64,000 bases of DNA from Streptomyces ambofaciens ATCC 23877 (GCF_001267885.1 NZ_CP012382.1:6249001-6313000); one strand, 5' to 3'; positions 1-8,604 are shown, counted from the first letter of the stretch. Made by a program: numbers and translations. The notes: generated by a model not told the origin, from the letters alone.

Positions 1-894
1 CAGACCGCACACCGTGTTGCCCGCGCCCTGCGCCATCAGCTCCTTGTTGTACTCGGTGCGCGGGCCGCTGTGCAGCCGGTCCACCGCGGCGGCGCTGAAC
101 AGGCTCTCCGCCGACGCGATCAGGGTGAAGGCGACGATCGTGCCGAGCAGGCCCACGTTCACCAGCTCGCCGAAGGCGTCGGCGCCGGGCGGCTGGATGG
201 AGTCCAGTAGGCCGTTCACCTCGACGGTCGCGACCGACAGGCCGAACGCCGCGGTGACCGCCGTGGCCAGGACGACCGCGGCGAGCGCGCCCGGCACGGT
301 CTGCGCCCGACGGGGCAGCCGCTTCCACAGCACCATCACCGCGACGGTGCCCGCGCCGAGCGCGAGCGAGGTGAGCGCCTCGGCGCTGCCCAGCGCGTCG
401 GCGGCGGCGCCGGGCAGACCGGTGATCTTGTCGAGGCCGGAGGCGGGAGCGGTCAGTCCGGCCGCCGAGTACAGCTGGCCGGCGATGAGCACGAGGCCGA
501 TGCCGGCCAGCATGCCCTCGACCACGGACAGGGAGATCGCCCGGAACCAGCGCCCCAGCTTCAGGGCGCCCATCGCGAGCTGTATCAGACCGGCGGCCAG
601 CACGATCACGCCGAGCGCGGGCAGCCCGTACTCGTCGACCGCTCCGAAGACCAGCACGGTCAGGCCGGCGGCAGGCCCGGACACCTGGAGGCTGCTGCCC
701 GGCAGCAGCCCGGTGACGATGCCGCCCACGATGCCGGTGACCAGGCCGAGTTCGGCCGGGACGCCGGAGGCGACCGCGACGCCCACGCACAGCGGGAGGG
801 CGACCAGGAACACGACGAGGGAGGCGGTGAAGTCCTGCCGCAGGTGCGGGAACCTGCGGAGGTTCTCGGTCAGGGTGCTCATGCCGGCGCTCAC
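1..894 (-). CDS. SulP-family anion permease, probable bicarbonate transporter (partial)
   Basis: The gene runs off the left edge, so only about 298 N-terminal residues are visible. They read as a SulP/SLC26 permease: a short cytoplasmic N-terminus, then close-packed hydrophobic helices, with early segments LPLCVGVAVASGVP and SGPAAGLTV that I associate with the family. Any C-terminal STAS domain lies outside the window. The gene directly follows a beta-carbonic anhydrase on the same strand. A GTG start at 894 would overlap that gene's stop as GTGA; the alternative is ATG at 882. Neither has a strong ribosome site, which suits translational coupling. The pairing with carbonic anhydrase suggests bicarbonate rather than sulfate as substrate; this is inference. 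Confidence 0.85.
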   Translation of the reverse strand, partial: MSAGMSTLTENLRRFPHLRQDFTASLVVFLVALPLCVGVAVASGVPAELGLVTGIVGGIVTGLLPGSSLQVSGPAAGLTVLVFGAVDEYGLPALGVIVLAAGLIQLAMGALKLGRWFRAISLSVVEGMLAGIGLVLIAGQLYSAAGLTAPASGLDKITGLPGAAADALGSAEALTSLALGAGTVAVMVLWKRLPRRAQTVPGALAAVVLATAVTAAFGLSVATVEVNGLLDSIQPPGADAFGELVNVGLLGTIVAFTLIASAESLFSAAAVDRLHSGPRTEYNKELMAQGAGNTVCGL

Positions 895-1472
895 AGGGTC
901 TCGAACGTGTCGGTGTCCGCGCGGTGTTCGCGCACGGCGCCGGTGTGGACCTCGTAGTACCAGCCGTGCAGGCGCAGCCGGCCCTCCGTCAGCCGCCGCT
1001 CGACGCACGGGTAGGCGCGCAGCCGCAGCAGCTGGGCCAGGACGTGGCGCTGGACGGCCTCGGCGACCGTCGGATCGGCGGGGTCGCACGGGCCGGGTGC
1101 GTCCGCGGCGTGGGCGAGCCAGTCGCGCACGGCGGGTACGGCGCTCAGGTCGTCGCCGCGCACCAGCGCGCCGACGGCGCCGCAGTGCGAGTGGCCGCAG
1201 ACCACGATGTCCGTGACACCGAGCACCTGCACGGCGTACTCGATGGTGGCCGCCTCGCCGGAGGGGCTCCCGGCGCCGTACGAGGGGACGATGTTGCCCG
1301 CGGTGCGCAGCTCGAAGAGCCGGCCGGGCCGGGCGCCCGTGATGAGGGCCGGTACGACCCGGGAGTCGGAGCAGGTGATGAACAGGACTTCGGGCGACTG
1401 GCCTTGGGCGTGCCCGGCGAACTCCTCAGGGCGCTGTCCGTAGGCGCGGGCGTTGTCGATGAGGGGCTGCAT
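891..1472 (-). CDS. beta-class carbonic anhydrase
   Basis: 193-residue enzyme interconverting CO2 and bicarbonate. The beta-class zinc signature is complete: Cys34, with Asp36 and Arg38 in CSDSR, then His94 and Cys97 in GHSHCG. No signal peptide or membrane segment is seen, so it is cytoplasmic. The ATG at 1472 is preceded by AGGAGG, 12 bases away, which is a longish spacing; no better in-frame start exists nearby, although the open frame continues upstream without recognisable sequence. The stop overlaps or abuts the SulP permease start, so the two are probably one operon handling inorganic carbon. Confidence 0.93.
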   Translation of the reverse strand: MQPLIDNARAYGQRPEEFAGHAQGQSPEVLFITCSDSRVVPALITGARPGRLFELRTAGNIVPSYGAGSPSGEAATIEYAVQVLGVTDIVVCGHSHCGAVGALVRGDDLSAVPAVRDWLAHAADAPGPCDPADPTVAEAVQRHVLAQLLRLRAYPCVERRLTEGRLRLHGWYYEVHTGAVREHRADTDTFETL

Positions 1473-1551
1473 GATGCGGTGATTCCTCCTGGCGCGCGGT
1501 GGGGAGCGCGTCGGATGGGCAGGACGGTGGTGGGGGGTTGCCGCCGGACCC

Positions 1552-1953
1552 TCAGCAGCGGAAGACCTGGAGCACCGCCGGCGAGAGATCCGTCGCGTGT
1601 CTCGGCCGGTCCTCGGCCGTGCCGCCGGAGGGGGCGGGGGCGGGCACGACCGACGTGCCCTGCCGCGGCAGCGGCCACAGGGGGGCGTCGGGCTGGGGCG
1701 CGGCGGCGGTGCGGTGGCGGTCGCGGACGCGCGGGGCCGGGGCCGGTTTTCCGGAGCGCCCGGCGGTGTGGCAGGTGGCGGTCTCGTCGTGCAGAGCCGC
1801 GGCGGAAGGGGTGTCACCGGACCGGGCGTTGGCCACGGCCTCGCGGTCTGTGTGCGCGGATGCGAACGACGTTCCGGGGGTGAGGAACTGGAGCGCGAGC
1901 AGGACGGCGGCGAGGAGTGAAAGCACGGTCCGAGCCGTCGTGCCTCGGAGCAT
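1552..1953 (-). CDS. small secreted protein of unknown function
   Basis: 133 residues with a classical signal peptide: positively charged start MLRGTTAR, hydrophobic core SLLAAVLLALQFL, and likely cleavage after SFASA near residue 32. The mature part is rich in Ala, Pro, Arg and His, with only two cysteines (residue ~61 in ATCHTAG, and the last residue in QVFRC). The terminal Cys is unusual. A strong GGAGGGGGG ribosome site precedes the ATG. I do not recognise a family. Upstream lie four phased 11-bp repeats and a 15-bp palindrome (separate entries), so its expression may be tightly controlled. Confidence 0.75.
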   Translation of the reverse strand: MLRGTTARTVLSLLAAVLLALQFLTPGTSFASAHTDREAVANARSGDTPSAAALHDETATCHTAGRSGKPAPAPRVRDRHRTAAAPQPDAPLWPLPRQGTSVVPAPAPSGGTAEDRPRHATDLSPAVLQVFRC

Positions 1954-1999
1954 GCGCCCCCCTCCAGGTCGTTCGTGCCGTTGGTCCAGGACGACCCAA

Positions 2000-2043
2000 G
2001 GTCAACGGGCCGTCAACGCATGGTCAATGCGCGGTCAAGAAAC
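2000..2043. promoter_or_regulatory. four tandem 11-bp repeats with GTCAA core
   Basis: Four exactly 11-base units follow one another: GGTCAACGGGC, CGTCAACGCAT, GGTCAATGCGC and GGTCAAGAAAC. Conserved GTCAA at one-helical-turn spacing is how Streptomyces PhoP (PHO box, about GTTCAYC with 4-base spacers) and SARP/AfsR regulators bind. The repeats end about 47 bases upstream of the start codon of the small secreted protein. The TTGACC on the opposite strand also resembles a -35 element. The regulator is not identifiable from sequence alone. Confidence 0.6.
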
Positions 2044-2044
2044 A

Positions 2045-2078
2045 CGTTAACCCTGCAAAATCGTTTGCAGGGTTAACG
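2045..2078. terminator. 15-bp palindrome, terminator of zapE or operator
   Basis: CGTTAACCCTGCAAA pairs perfectly with TTTGCAGGGTTAACG around the loop ATCG. It lies 63 bases downstream of the zapE stop and about 90 bases upstream of the small secreted gene, both on the minus strand. It can therefore be the zapE terminator, or an operator given its unusually AT-rich arms and the adjoining phased repeats. Confidence 0.6.
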
Positions 2079-2140
2079 GAACGTTACGAGCGGGAGAGAG
2101 CCCGAAAATGGCGGGTGGGTTGGCGGGAACCGACCGCTCG

Positions 2141-3271
2141 TCAGGGCGTTTCGACCAGCCGGGCCGCGTCGCGGGCCAGTGCGGTGAGGCGGGAGATCGC
2201 CCGGAAGTACTTCTTGCGGTAACCGCCCTTCAGCATCTCCTCGCTGAAGAGCCGGTCGAAGGGCAGCCCGGAGGCCAGGACGGGCACCTCGCGGTCGTAG
2301 AGCCGGTCCGCCAGGACGACGAGCCGCAGTGCCGTCGACTGGTCCGGCACCGGCCGCACCCCCGTGAGGCACACGGCCGTCAGGCCGTCGGTCAGGGCAC
2401 CGTAGCGGCTGGGGTGGACGCGGGCGAGGTGGTCGAGGAGCGCGGGGAAGGCGTCCAGGGAGGTGCCCTCGGCGGTCTGCGCCGCGCGGGTCACCTGCTC
2501 GTCGGAGTACGGCGCCGGGGCCTCGGGCAGACCGCGGTGGCGGTAGTCCTCGCCGTCGATGCGCAGGGCGCGGAAGTGGGCGGACAGGCCCTGGATCTCA
2601 CGGAGGAAGTCGGCCGCGGCGAACCGTCCCTCGCCGAGCTTGCCCGGCAGCGTGTTGGAGGTGGCGGCGAGCGCCACGCCGGCCTCCACGAGCCGGCCGA
2701 GGAGGCTGGAGACGAGGACGGTGTCGCCGGGGTCGTCGAGCTCGAACTCGTCGATGCACAGGAGGCGGTGCCCGGAGAGGGTGCTCACCGTCTGCTGGAA
2801 GCCGAGGGCGCCGACGAGGTTGGTCAGCTCCACGAAGGTGCCGAACGCCTTGCGGGAGGGTTCGGCGGGGGTGGCGTGCCACAGGGAGGCCAGCAGGTGG
2901 GTCTTGCCGACGCCGTAGCCGCCGTCGAGGTAGACGCCGCGGGGGCCGGCGGGGGTCTTCGGCGCCCTGCCGCGGCCGAGGCCGAAGAAGCCGCGCCTGC
3001 CGGTGCCGCCCTGCCTCTCGCCGCCGAGCCCCGTGGCGAAGCCCTCCAGGACCCGCACGGCCTCGCTCTGGCTGGGCTGGTTCGGGTCCGGGATGTAGGT
3101 GCTGAAGCGGACCGAGTCGAAGCGGGGCGGGGGCACCATCTCGGCGACCAGGCGCTCCGCCGGGACGTGCGGCTCGCGGGCGCACAGGGACAGCGGCGCG
3201 GCTGCCGCCCCGGCTATCGGGGTGGGGCCGGAGGGGGTGGAACCGGAAGCGGCGGAAGAGGAGGGCGACAC
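2141..3271 (-). CDS. zapE: ZapE/AFG1-family cell-division ATPase
   Basis: About 376 residues. P-loop ATPase of the AFG1/ZapE family, which in E. coli acts at the FtsZ ring. Walker A GGYGVGKTH is at residues ~117-125, Walker B LLCIDEFELDDPGD near 175, and the sensor region ATSNTLP follows. The family C-terminal segment YRKKYFRAISRL is also present. The GTG at 3271 was chosen because the N-terminal stretch PLSLCAREPHVPAERLVAEM reads as real protein. No clear ribosome site precedes it; ATG at about 3137 would remove 44 residues. The upstream frame stays open by GC bias only. It appears to be a single gene, with a hairpin downstream at 2045-2078. Confidence 0.85.
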   Translation of the reverse strand: MSPSSSAASGSTPSGPTPIAGAAAAPLSLCAREPHVPAERLVAEMVPPPRFDSVRFSTYIPDPNQPSQSEAVRVLEGFATGLGGERQGGTGRRGFFGLGRGRAPKTPAGPRGVYLDGGYGVGKTHLLASLWHATPAEPSRKAFGTFVELTNLVGALGFQQTVSTLSGHRLLCIDEFELDDPGDTVLVSSLLGRLVEAGVALAATSNTLPGKLGEGRFAAADFLREIQGLSAHFRALRIDGEDYRHRGLPEAPAPYSDEQVTRAAQTAEGTSLDAFPALLDHLARVHPSRYGALTDGLTAVCLTGVRPVPDQSTALRLVVLADRLYDREVPVLASGLPFDRLFSEEMLKGGYRKKYFRAISRLTALARDAARLVETP

Positions 3272-3814
3272 GGTGGTCCATGGTAGGGCCTGTTCGCGGA
3301 GCGCCCCGCTGGCCGCCGGGCGGGCGGGGCGCCGGCCGGGACCCGGACCGGGGGTGCGCGGTGCCTCGGGCGCCGGCCGGGGCCCGGACCGGAGGTGCGC
3401 GCCGCCGCCGTGCGCCCCGGACGCCGGGAGGCCGCACCCCGTCCGGTCCGCGGCGTACGTTCGCCGGACGGCCCGCCGGCCGCTCCCGTGGAAGGTCGCC
3501 GGCGACCCGCGGTCGCCCGGCCCGCCCACGGCGGCCCAGGCCGCCCACGACCGCCCATGGCGGCCCAGGCCGCCCACGACCGCCCACCGGCCCGGGAGGT
3601 GCGGCCGCCGACCGTTCGCCGGGCCACTCGCCGGTCGCTCCCGCGGGAGCGATCGTTACGGCAGCCCATGGTCGCCCAGACCGCCGGGGGCACCCCGCGG
3701 TAGCCCACGGCGCCCCACGGCGCGGCCCGGGAGGCGCGGTCGTCGGCCGTCGCTCCGTCGGTCCGTGCTCCGCCGGCGCGGTTCGGGATCCGGCCGCGTG
3801 GAACACTGCACCGC
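3272..3814. other. repeat-rich GC-biased intergenic region
   Basis: About 540 bases between two divergent genes. All frames are open because of composition, but none gives convincing protein. It contains an almost exact 28-base direct repeat (3530-3557 and 3559-3586, period 29, built from GGCGGCCCAGG and CCGCCCACGACC) and a second imperfect ~30-base duplication (3330-3359 and 3371-3401, core CCCGGACCGG). Further degenerate GCCCA/CCATGG fragments extend to about 3725. Promoters for zapE and the RibD-like gene must lie here. Confidence 0.6.
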
Positions 3815-4600
3815 ATGCGACGCCTGTTCCCTGTGACCGATCAGACAGCCGGCCCGGACCCCGACGGGACCGACCGGGAGTGGAGCCTCGCCGAGCTCGC
3901 CGCCGCCTACGCCTATCCCGAACCGGACGGGCGGCCGGGGGCGTGGCTGCGCGCCAACATGGTCTCCACCCTCGACGGCGCCGCCCAGCACGACGGCCGC
4001 TCCCAGCCCATCTCCAGCGCGGCCGACATGCGCGTCTTCGGCACCCTGCGCGCCCTGGCCGACGTGGTGATCGCCGGCGCCGAGACCGTACGCCAGGAGG
4101 GGTACCGCCCGGCGCGCTCGCGGGCCGACTTCGCCGAGCTGCGGCGGGCGGCCGGACAGTCCCCCGTGCCCGCGATCGCCGTGGTCAGCGCGAGCCTGGA
4201 GCTGGACTTCACCCTGCCGCTGTTCACCTCGCCGCTGGTGCCCACCCTGATCCTGACCGGCGCCGCCGCGGCGCCGGAGCGGGTCGCGGCCGCCGAGAAG
4301 GCGGGCGCCCGGGTGGTCATCGCCGGTGACGGCGTCGGCGTGGACCCGGCCCGTGCCGTCGACGCGCTCGTCGCCCTCGGCCACACCCGGCTGCTGACCG
4401 AGGGCGGTCCGCGGCTGCTGGGCCAGTTCGTCGCGGCCGGGGTGCTCGACGAGCTGTGCCTGACCGTCTCGCCCCTGCTCACCGCGGGGGACGCGCAGCG
4501 GATCGCCGGCGGGCCGTCGGTCGAGGTCCCGCGGCGGTTCGTTCTGGCCTCCCTGCTGGAGGAGGAGGGATTCCTGTTCAGCCGGTACCGGCGGGACTGA
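3815..4600 (+). CDS. RibD C-terminal-like pyrimidine reductase
   Basis: 261 residues of the RibD_C/dihydrofolate-reductase-like fold: LRANMVSTLDGAAQ near residue 45, GTLRALADVVIAGAETVRQEGY at ~79-100 (nucleotide-binding region), and LLTEGGPRLLGQFV near 190. These match the riboflavin-pathway 5-amino-6-ribosylaminouracil reductase domain, but there is no deaminase domain and no neighbouring rib gene. It is therefore best called a pyrimidine-reductase-family oxidoreductase of unknown substrate. The ATG has no ribosome site, and an AACACT hexamer ends 7 bases upstream, so a leaderless message is possible. Confidence 0.85.
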   Translation: MRRLFPVTDQTAGPDPDGTDREWSLAELAAAYAYPEPDGRPGAWLRANMVSTLDGAAQHDGRSQPISSAADMRVFGTLRALADVVIAGAETVRQEGYRPARSRADFAELRRAAGQSPVPAIAVVSASLELDFTLPLFTSPLVPTLILTGAAAAPERVAAAEKAGARVVIAGDGVGVDPARAVDALVALGHTRLLTEGGPRLLGQFVAAGVLDELCLTVSPLLTAGDAQRIAGGPSVEVPRRFVLASLLEEEGFLFSRYRRD

Positions 4601-4763
4601 GGTGATCGGCCGAACAGGCGGAACGGTTCGTTCCGCTCAGTCCGCGCCGGGCACACTGAATCGGCAGTACCGGTGCGATCACGGGGCAGGATGGTTTCCG
4701 CAGGGTCCGGTACGGCCTACGGAGGGTGGGTCCCACGGGCCCTCGAAGGAGAAGGGGCGCCTG

Positions 4764-5237
4764 GTGTTCACAAGCGTTTTGATGATCGAGAAGGCCCTGA
4801 CGTCCGCCGACGTGGAGTTCGTCACCACCTTGCACGGCGAGGAGCGGGTCGCCTTCCACGTGCTGCTCCAGCCGCGCGGCGATCAGGCGGACAGGCTGCT
4901 GAGAGCCATCGACGACGTCGCGCTCGGCGAGCTCGACGACGCCGTGCGGGAGGGCGAGACACCCGAGGGCGAAGAGGCACAGAGCGTCGGGCAGCGGGCA
5001 CTGGAGGTGTCCCTCACCGCCCTGCGCGCGTCCGGGGCCGAGGCCGACGGCCGCCTGATCGAGGACCATCCGCTGGACGCGCTCAGGGCGCTGGTCACGG
5101 AGACCGGGGCCGACGAGGTGATCGTCCTGACCGACCCGCACTACGTGGAGGAGTTCTTCCACCGGGACTGGGCCTCGCGCGCCCGGCACAAGGTCGGCGT
5201 GCCGGTCCTGAAACTGTTCTCCCACAGCAAGGCATAG
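4764..5237 (+). CDS. conserved actinobacterial protein, possibly UspA-like
   Basis: 157 residues, no signal peptide or membrane segment. The GTG start is set by AAGGAGAAGGGG just upstream; the longer open frame from 4602 lacks this. Features are an acidic middle (LDDAVREGETPEGEEAQ) and a C-terminal segment LVTETGADEVIVLTDPHYVEEF. That segment resembles the strand-helix pattern of universal-stress-type folds, but the ATP-binding glycine motif is missing. It stands alone in front of murC and ends at a hairpin at 5246-5268. I do not assign a function. Confidence 0.75.
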   Translation: MFTSVLMIEKALTSADVEFVTTLHGEERVAFHVLLQPRGDQADRLLRAIDDVALGELDDAVREGETPEGEEAQSVGQRALEVSLTALRASGAEADGRLIEDHPLDALRALVTETGADEVIVLTDPHYVEEFFHRDWASRARHKVGVPVLKLFSHSKA

Positions 5238-5245
5238 GCTGGGGC

Positions 5246-5268
5246 CGCGCCCCCGCCCAGGGGGCGCG
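5246..5268 (+). terminator. GC-rich hairpin terminator
   Basis: CGCGCCCCC pairs with GGGGGCGCG (9 bp, loop GCCCA), starting 9 bases after the stop of the preceding plus-strand gene and ending 53 bases before murC. There is no T-run, as is common in Streptomyces terminators. Confidence 0.6.
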
Positions 5269-5321
5269 CCCACCGGCAGAGCACCCTCGTACACCCGTCG
5301 CACCTCTGGGGAGAACAGCGC

Positions 5322-6704
5322 ATGGCACCCGGCCTTCCTACCGCCATGGACCGACCGCACTTCATCGGCATCGGCGGCGCCGGGATGTCGGGCATCGCCA
5401 AGATCCTCGCCCAGCGCGGCGCCGCCGTAGCGGGCAGCGACGCCAAGGACTCCCCGACCGCCGAGGCCCTGCGCGCCCGGGGCGCCACCGTGCACATCGG
5501 GCACGCGGCGGAGCACCTCGCCGACGACGCCAGCTGCGTGGTCGTGTCGTCGGCGATCCGCGAGGACAATCCGGAGCTGGCCCGTGCGGCCGCCCTGGGC
5601 ATCCCCGTGGTGCACCGCTCCGACGCCCTCGCCGCCCTGATGGACGGCGCGCGTCCGATCGCGGTCGCCGGCACCCACGGCAAGACCACCACCACCTCCA
5701 TGCTGGCGGTCTCGTTGTCCGAGCTGGGCCTGGACCCGTCGTACGCGATCGGCGGCGACCTGGACGCGCCCGGCTCCAACGCCCTGCACGGCGAGGGCGA
5801 GATCTTCGTGGCCGAGGCGGACGAGAGCGACCGCAGCTTCCACAAGTACGCCCCCGAGGTCGCCATCGTCCTCAACGTCGAGCTCGACCACCACGCCAAC
5901 TACGCGTCGATGGACGAGATCTACGAGTCCTTCGAGACCTTCGCCGCCAGGATCGTCCCCGGCGGCACCCTGGTGATCGCGGCCGACCAGGAGGGCGCCC
6001 GTGAGCTGACGCGGCGGCTGGCCGGGTCGGTGCGGACGGTGACGTACGGGGAGTCCGAGGACGCCGACGTGCGCATCCTGTCGGTCGTCCCGCAGGGGCT
6101 GAAGAGCCAGGTCACCGTGGTGCTGGACGGCACCGAGCTGACCTTCGAGGTCTCCGTCCCGGGCCGCCACTACGCCCACAACGCGGTCGCCGCCCTCGCC
6201 GCCGGAGCGGCCCTCGGCATCCCGGCCGCCGAGCTGGCCCCCGCGCTGGCCGCGTACACGGGCGTCAAGCGGCGCCTCCAGCTCAAGGGCGAGGCGGCCG
6301 GCGTCCAGGTCGTCGACTCCTACGCGCACCACCCCACCGAGATGACGGCGGACCTGGAGGCCATGCGCGCCGCGGTCGGTGACGCCCGCATCCTGGTCCT
6401 CTTCCAGCCCCACCTGTTCTCCCGCACCCAGGAGCTGGGCGAGGAGATGGGCCGGGCCCTGGCGCTCGCGGACGCGTCGGTCGTCCTCGACATCTACCCC
6501 GCCCGCGAGGACCCGATCCCGGGCATCACCAGCGAACTGATCATCGAGGCGGCCCGGGCCGCGGGCGCCGACGTCACGCCCGTGCACGACAAGGCGGAGG
6601 CACCCGCGGTGATCGCGGGAATGGCGAAGGCCGGTGATCTCGTTCTCACCATGGGCGCGGGCGACGTCACCGACCTCGGACCGCGCATCCTGGACGAGCT
6701 GTAG
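5322..6704 (+). CDS. murC: UDP-N-acetylmuramate--L-alanine ligase MurC
   Basis: 460 residues. Adds the first residue (L-Ala) to UDP-MurNAc in peptidoglycan precursor synthesis, in the cytoplasm. The N-terminal nucleotide fold HFIGIGGAGMSG is at residues 13-24, the ATP loop AGTHGKTTTTSM at about 116-127, the Mur-ligase acidic motif AEADESDRS near 166, and the C-terminal YAHHPTEM near 339. GGGGAGAA precedes the ATG at a suitable distance; Met9 is an alternative without a ribosome site. In Streptomyces murC often lies outside the dcw cluster, as here. msrB follows 30 bases later and may be co-transcribed. Confidence 0.97.
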   Translation: MAPGLPTAMDRPHFIGIGGAGMSGIAKILAQRGAAVAGSDAKDSPTAEALRARGATVHIGHAAEHLADDASCVVVSSAIREDNPELARAAALGIPVVHRSDALAALMDGARPIAVAGTHGKTTTTSMLAVSLSELGLDPSYAIGGDLDAPGSNALHGEGEIFVAEADESDRSFHKYAPEVAIVLNVELDHHANYASMDEIYESFETFAARIVPGGTLVIAADQEGARELTRRLAGSVRTVTYGESEDADVRILSVVPQGLKSQVTVVLDGTELTFEVSVPGRHYAHNAVAALAAGAALGIPAAELAPALAAYTGVKRRLQLKGEAAGVQVVDSYAHHPTEMTADLEAMRAAVGDARILVLFQPHLFSRTQELGEEMGRALALADASVVLDIYPAREDPIPGITSELIIEAARAAGADVTPVHDKAEAPAVIAGMAKAGDLVLTMGAGDVTDLGPRILDEL

Positions 6705-6734
6705 AGAACCGCTTTGACGAGGGGCTGAGGACTC

Positions 6735-7142
6735 ATGTCGTACGACGTCGAGAAGCCGGACGAGCAGTGGCGCGAGGAACTGGCCCCGGCCGAGTACGCG
6801 GTCCTGCGCCAGGCCGCCACGGAGCCGGCCTTCACCGGTGAGTACACCGACACCAAGACCGAGGGCGTCTACTCCTGCCGGGCCTGCGGTGCCGACCTGT
6901 TCACCTCCACGACCAAGTTCGAGTCGCACTGCGGCTGGCCGTCCTTCTTCGACCCGAAGGACACCGACGCGGTCGAGCTGATCGAGGACCGGTCGCACGG
7001 CATGGTGCGCACGGAGGTGCGGTGCGCCCGGTGCGGGTCGCACCTCGGGCACGTGTTCAAGGGCGAGGGCTATCCGACCCCGACCGACCAGCGGTACTGC
7101 ATCAACAGCATCGCGCTGCGGCTCCGGCCCGCCGAGGGCTGA
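6735..7142 (+). CDS. msrB: peptide methionine-R-sulfoxide reductase MsrB
   Basis: 135 residues, standard length for a single-domain MsrB. It reduces methionine-R-sulfoxide in oxidised proteins. The structural zinc ligands are complete: Cys48 and Cys51 (CRAC), Cys97 and Cys100 (CARC). The catalytic Cys122 is in RYCINSIAL and a candidate resolving Cys66 is in ESHCGWPSF. The conserved GSHLGHVF is present. It lies just downstream of murC on the same strand and converges with the sensor kinase gene, with 28 bases between the stops. Confidence 0.97.
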   Translation: MSYDVEKPDEQWREELAPAEYAVLRQAATEPAFTGEYTDTKTEGVYSCRACGADLFTSTTKFESHCGWPSFFDPKDTDAVELIEDRSHGMVRTEVRCARCGSHLGHVFKGEGYPTPTDQRYCINSIALRLRPAEG

Positions 7143-7170
7143 GCCGGCGGCTCGGCGGCGGACGGGAGCC

Positions 7171-8604
7171 TCACCGGGCGGCGGCCGGCAGCGTCACGGT
7201 GAAGACCGTCACGCCCGGTTCGCCGCCCAGCTCGATCGTCCCGCCGTGCGCCCGCACCAGCGAACCGGCGACCGCCAGGCCCAGACCGCTGCCGCCGCGG
7301 TCCCGGCTGCGGGCCTTGTCGACGCGGTAGAAGCGGTCGAAGATCCGCTCCCGGTCGGCGGCCGGGACGCCCGGTCCCCGGTCGGCGACGGCCACCCGCG
7401 CCGCGCCGGACGCCACGGACAGCGTGACCGAGACCCGCGTGCCCGGCGGCGTGTGCACGGCGGCGTTGGTGAGCAGGTTGTCGAGCACCTGCCGGACGCG
7501 CTGCGGGTCCAAGCGCAGCCTCACCGCCGCCGGCCCGGTCGTCACCGTCAGCGGATGCTCCGGGTGACCGGCGCGGAAGGCGTCCGCCGCCTGCCGTACC
7601 AGCTCCGCCAGATCCGCGTCCTCCCACCGCAGGGGTGCCTCCACCTCGTCCGCGTCCAGCCGGGCGAGCAGCAGGAGGTCGTCCAGGAGCACGCCCATCC
7701 GGGCCGCCTCCGCGCGCAGCCGGGCCAGGTGCCGCTCCCGTTCCCCGGGCTCGTTGGCCGCCGCGTACTGGAACAGGTCGGCGTAACCCCGTACGGACAT
7801 CAGGGGGGTGCGCAGCTCGTGCGAGGCGTCCGCGACGAACCGGCGCAGCCGCCGCTCGGCCTCGGCGCGCACCGCCAGCGAGTTGTCGATGTGCTCCAGC
7901 ATCGTGTTGAACGCGGTCCGCAGCTCGGCCACCTCGCGGCCGCCGTCCCGGCCGTCCACCCGCAGCGGCAGCCGGGCCGCCGACTCGCTCAGGTCGTGCG
8001 AGGCGATGCCGTGCGCCGTGCCGGCCATGTCGCTCAGCGGCTTCAGCCCGCGCCGCAGCATCCGCCGCCCGAACACCACCAGTGCCAGCAGCGCCAGGCC
8101 GAAGGCGACGACCTGCACCGTGACCAGCTGCTCCACGGTGTCCTCGACGTCCCCCAGGGGCGCGGCGCTGACCAGCACCACCCCGGGCCGCACCTCGCAG
8201 GCCCGCAGCAGATAGGGGCCGTGCCCGCCGATCCGCACGGTGCGGGTGAGGTCCTCGTCCGAGCGGGCCATCGTCCGCGCGAGGGCGGTGAGCGCACGGC
8301 TGTCGGCCGGCACCTCGGCGGGGGTGCGCAGATCGGCCGAGCCGCCGGACACGTCGTACACGGCCGTGTACCAGCCGTAGTAGGGCTTGCGCCGCACCGT
8401 GCCGTGCTCCGCCGCGTCCTTGGACTGCACGACCTGCACCAGCTTCATCTGATCCGCGAGCTGCCGCTCCAGGTAGTCCCGCATGGACGCGGTCAGCGCC
8501 GTGCCGACCACGGCGAACACCACCAGCGACAGCACCCCGAGCCCCAGCGCCAGGCGGGTCCCGAGCCGCAGCCGGCGGTAGGCCCGCCACAGCCGGGGTA
8601 TCAC
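7171..8604 (-). CDS. two-component sensor histidine kinase (OmpR-partner type)
   Basis: 477 residues. Transmembrane helix 1 is at ~18-40, followed by an extracytoplasmic sensor domain of about 115 residues, TM2 at ~158-178, a HAMP linker, then the H-box ADASHELRTPLMS with phospho-acceptor His262. The N-box (DNLLTNAAVHTP), the G1 box (VADRGPGVP) and the G2 region GGSGLGLAV form the catalytic domain. The GTG start overlaps the stop of the response regulator as GTGA, so the pair is translationally coupled. The ligand is not evident. The kinase converges with msrB, but nothing shows a functional link. Confidence 0.93.
   Translation of the reverse strand: MIPRLWRAYRRLRLGTRLALGLGVLSLVVFAVVGTALTASMRDYLERQLADQMKLVQVVQSKDAAEHGTVRRKPYYGWYTAVYDVSGGSADLRTPAEVPADSRALTALARTMARSDEDLTRTVRIGGHGPYLLRACEVRPGVVLVSAAPLGDVEDTVEQLVTVQVVAFGLALLALVVFGRRMLRRGLKPLSDMAGTAHGIASHDLSESAARLPLRVDGRDGGREVAELRTAFNTMLEHIDNSLAVRAEAERRLRRFVADASHELRTPLMSVRGYADLFQYAAANEPGERERHLARLRAEAARMGVLLDDLLLLARLDADEVEAPLRWEDADLAELVRQAADAFRAGHPEHPLTVTTGPAAVRLRLDPQRVRQVLDNLLTNAAVHTPPGTRVSVTLSVASGAARVAVADRGPGVPAADRERIFDRFYRVDKARSRDRGGSGLGLAVAGSLVRAHGGTIELGGEPGVTVFTVTLPAAAR

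Noticed and set aside
4578..7052. 824-codon minus-strand frame over murC and msrB
   Set aside because: Shadow of the real genes caused by high GC; murC and msrB motifs are all on the plus strand.
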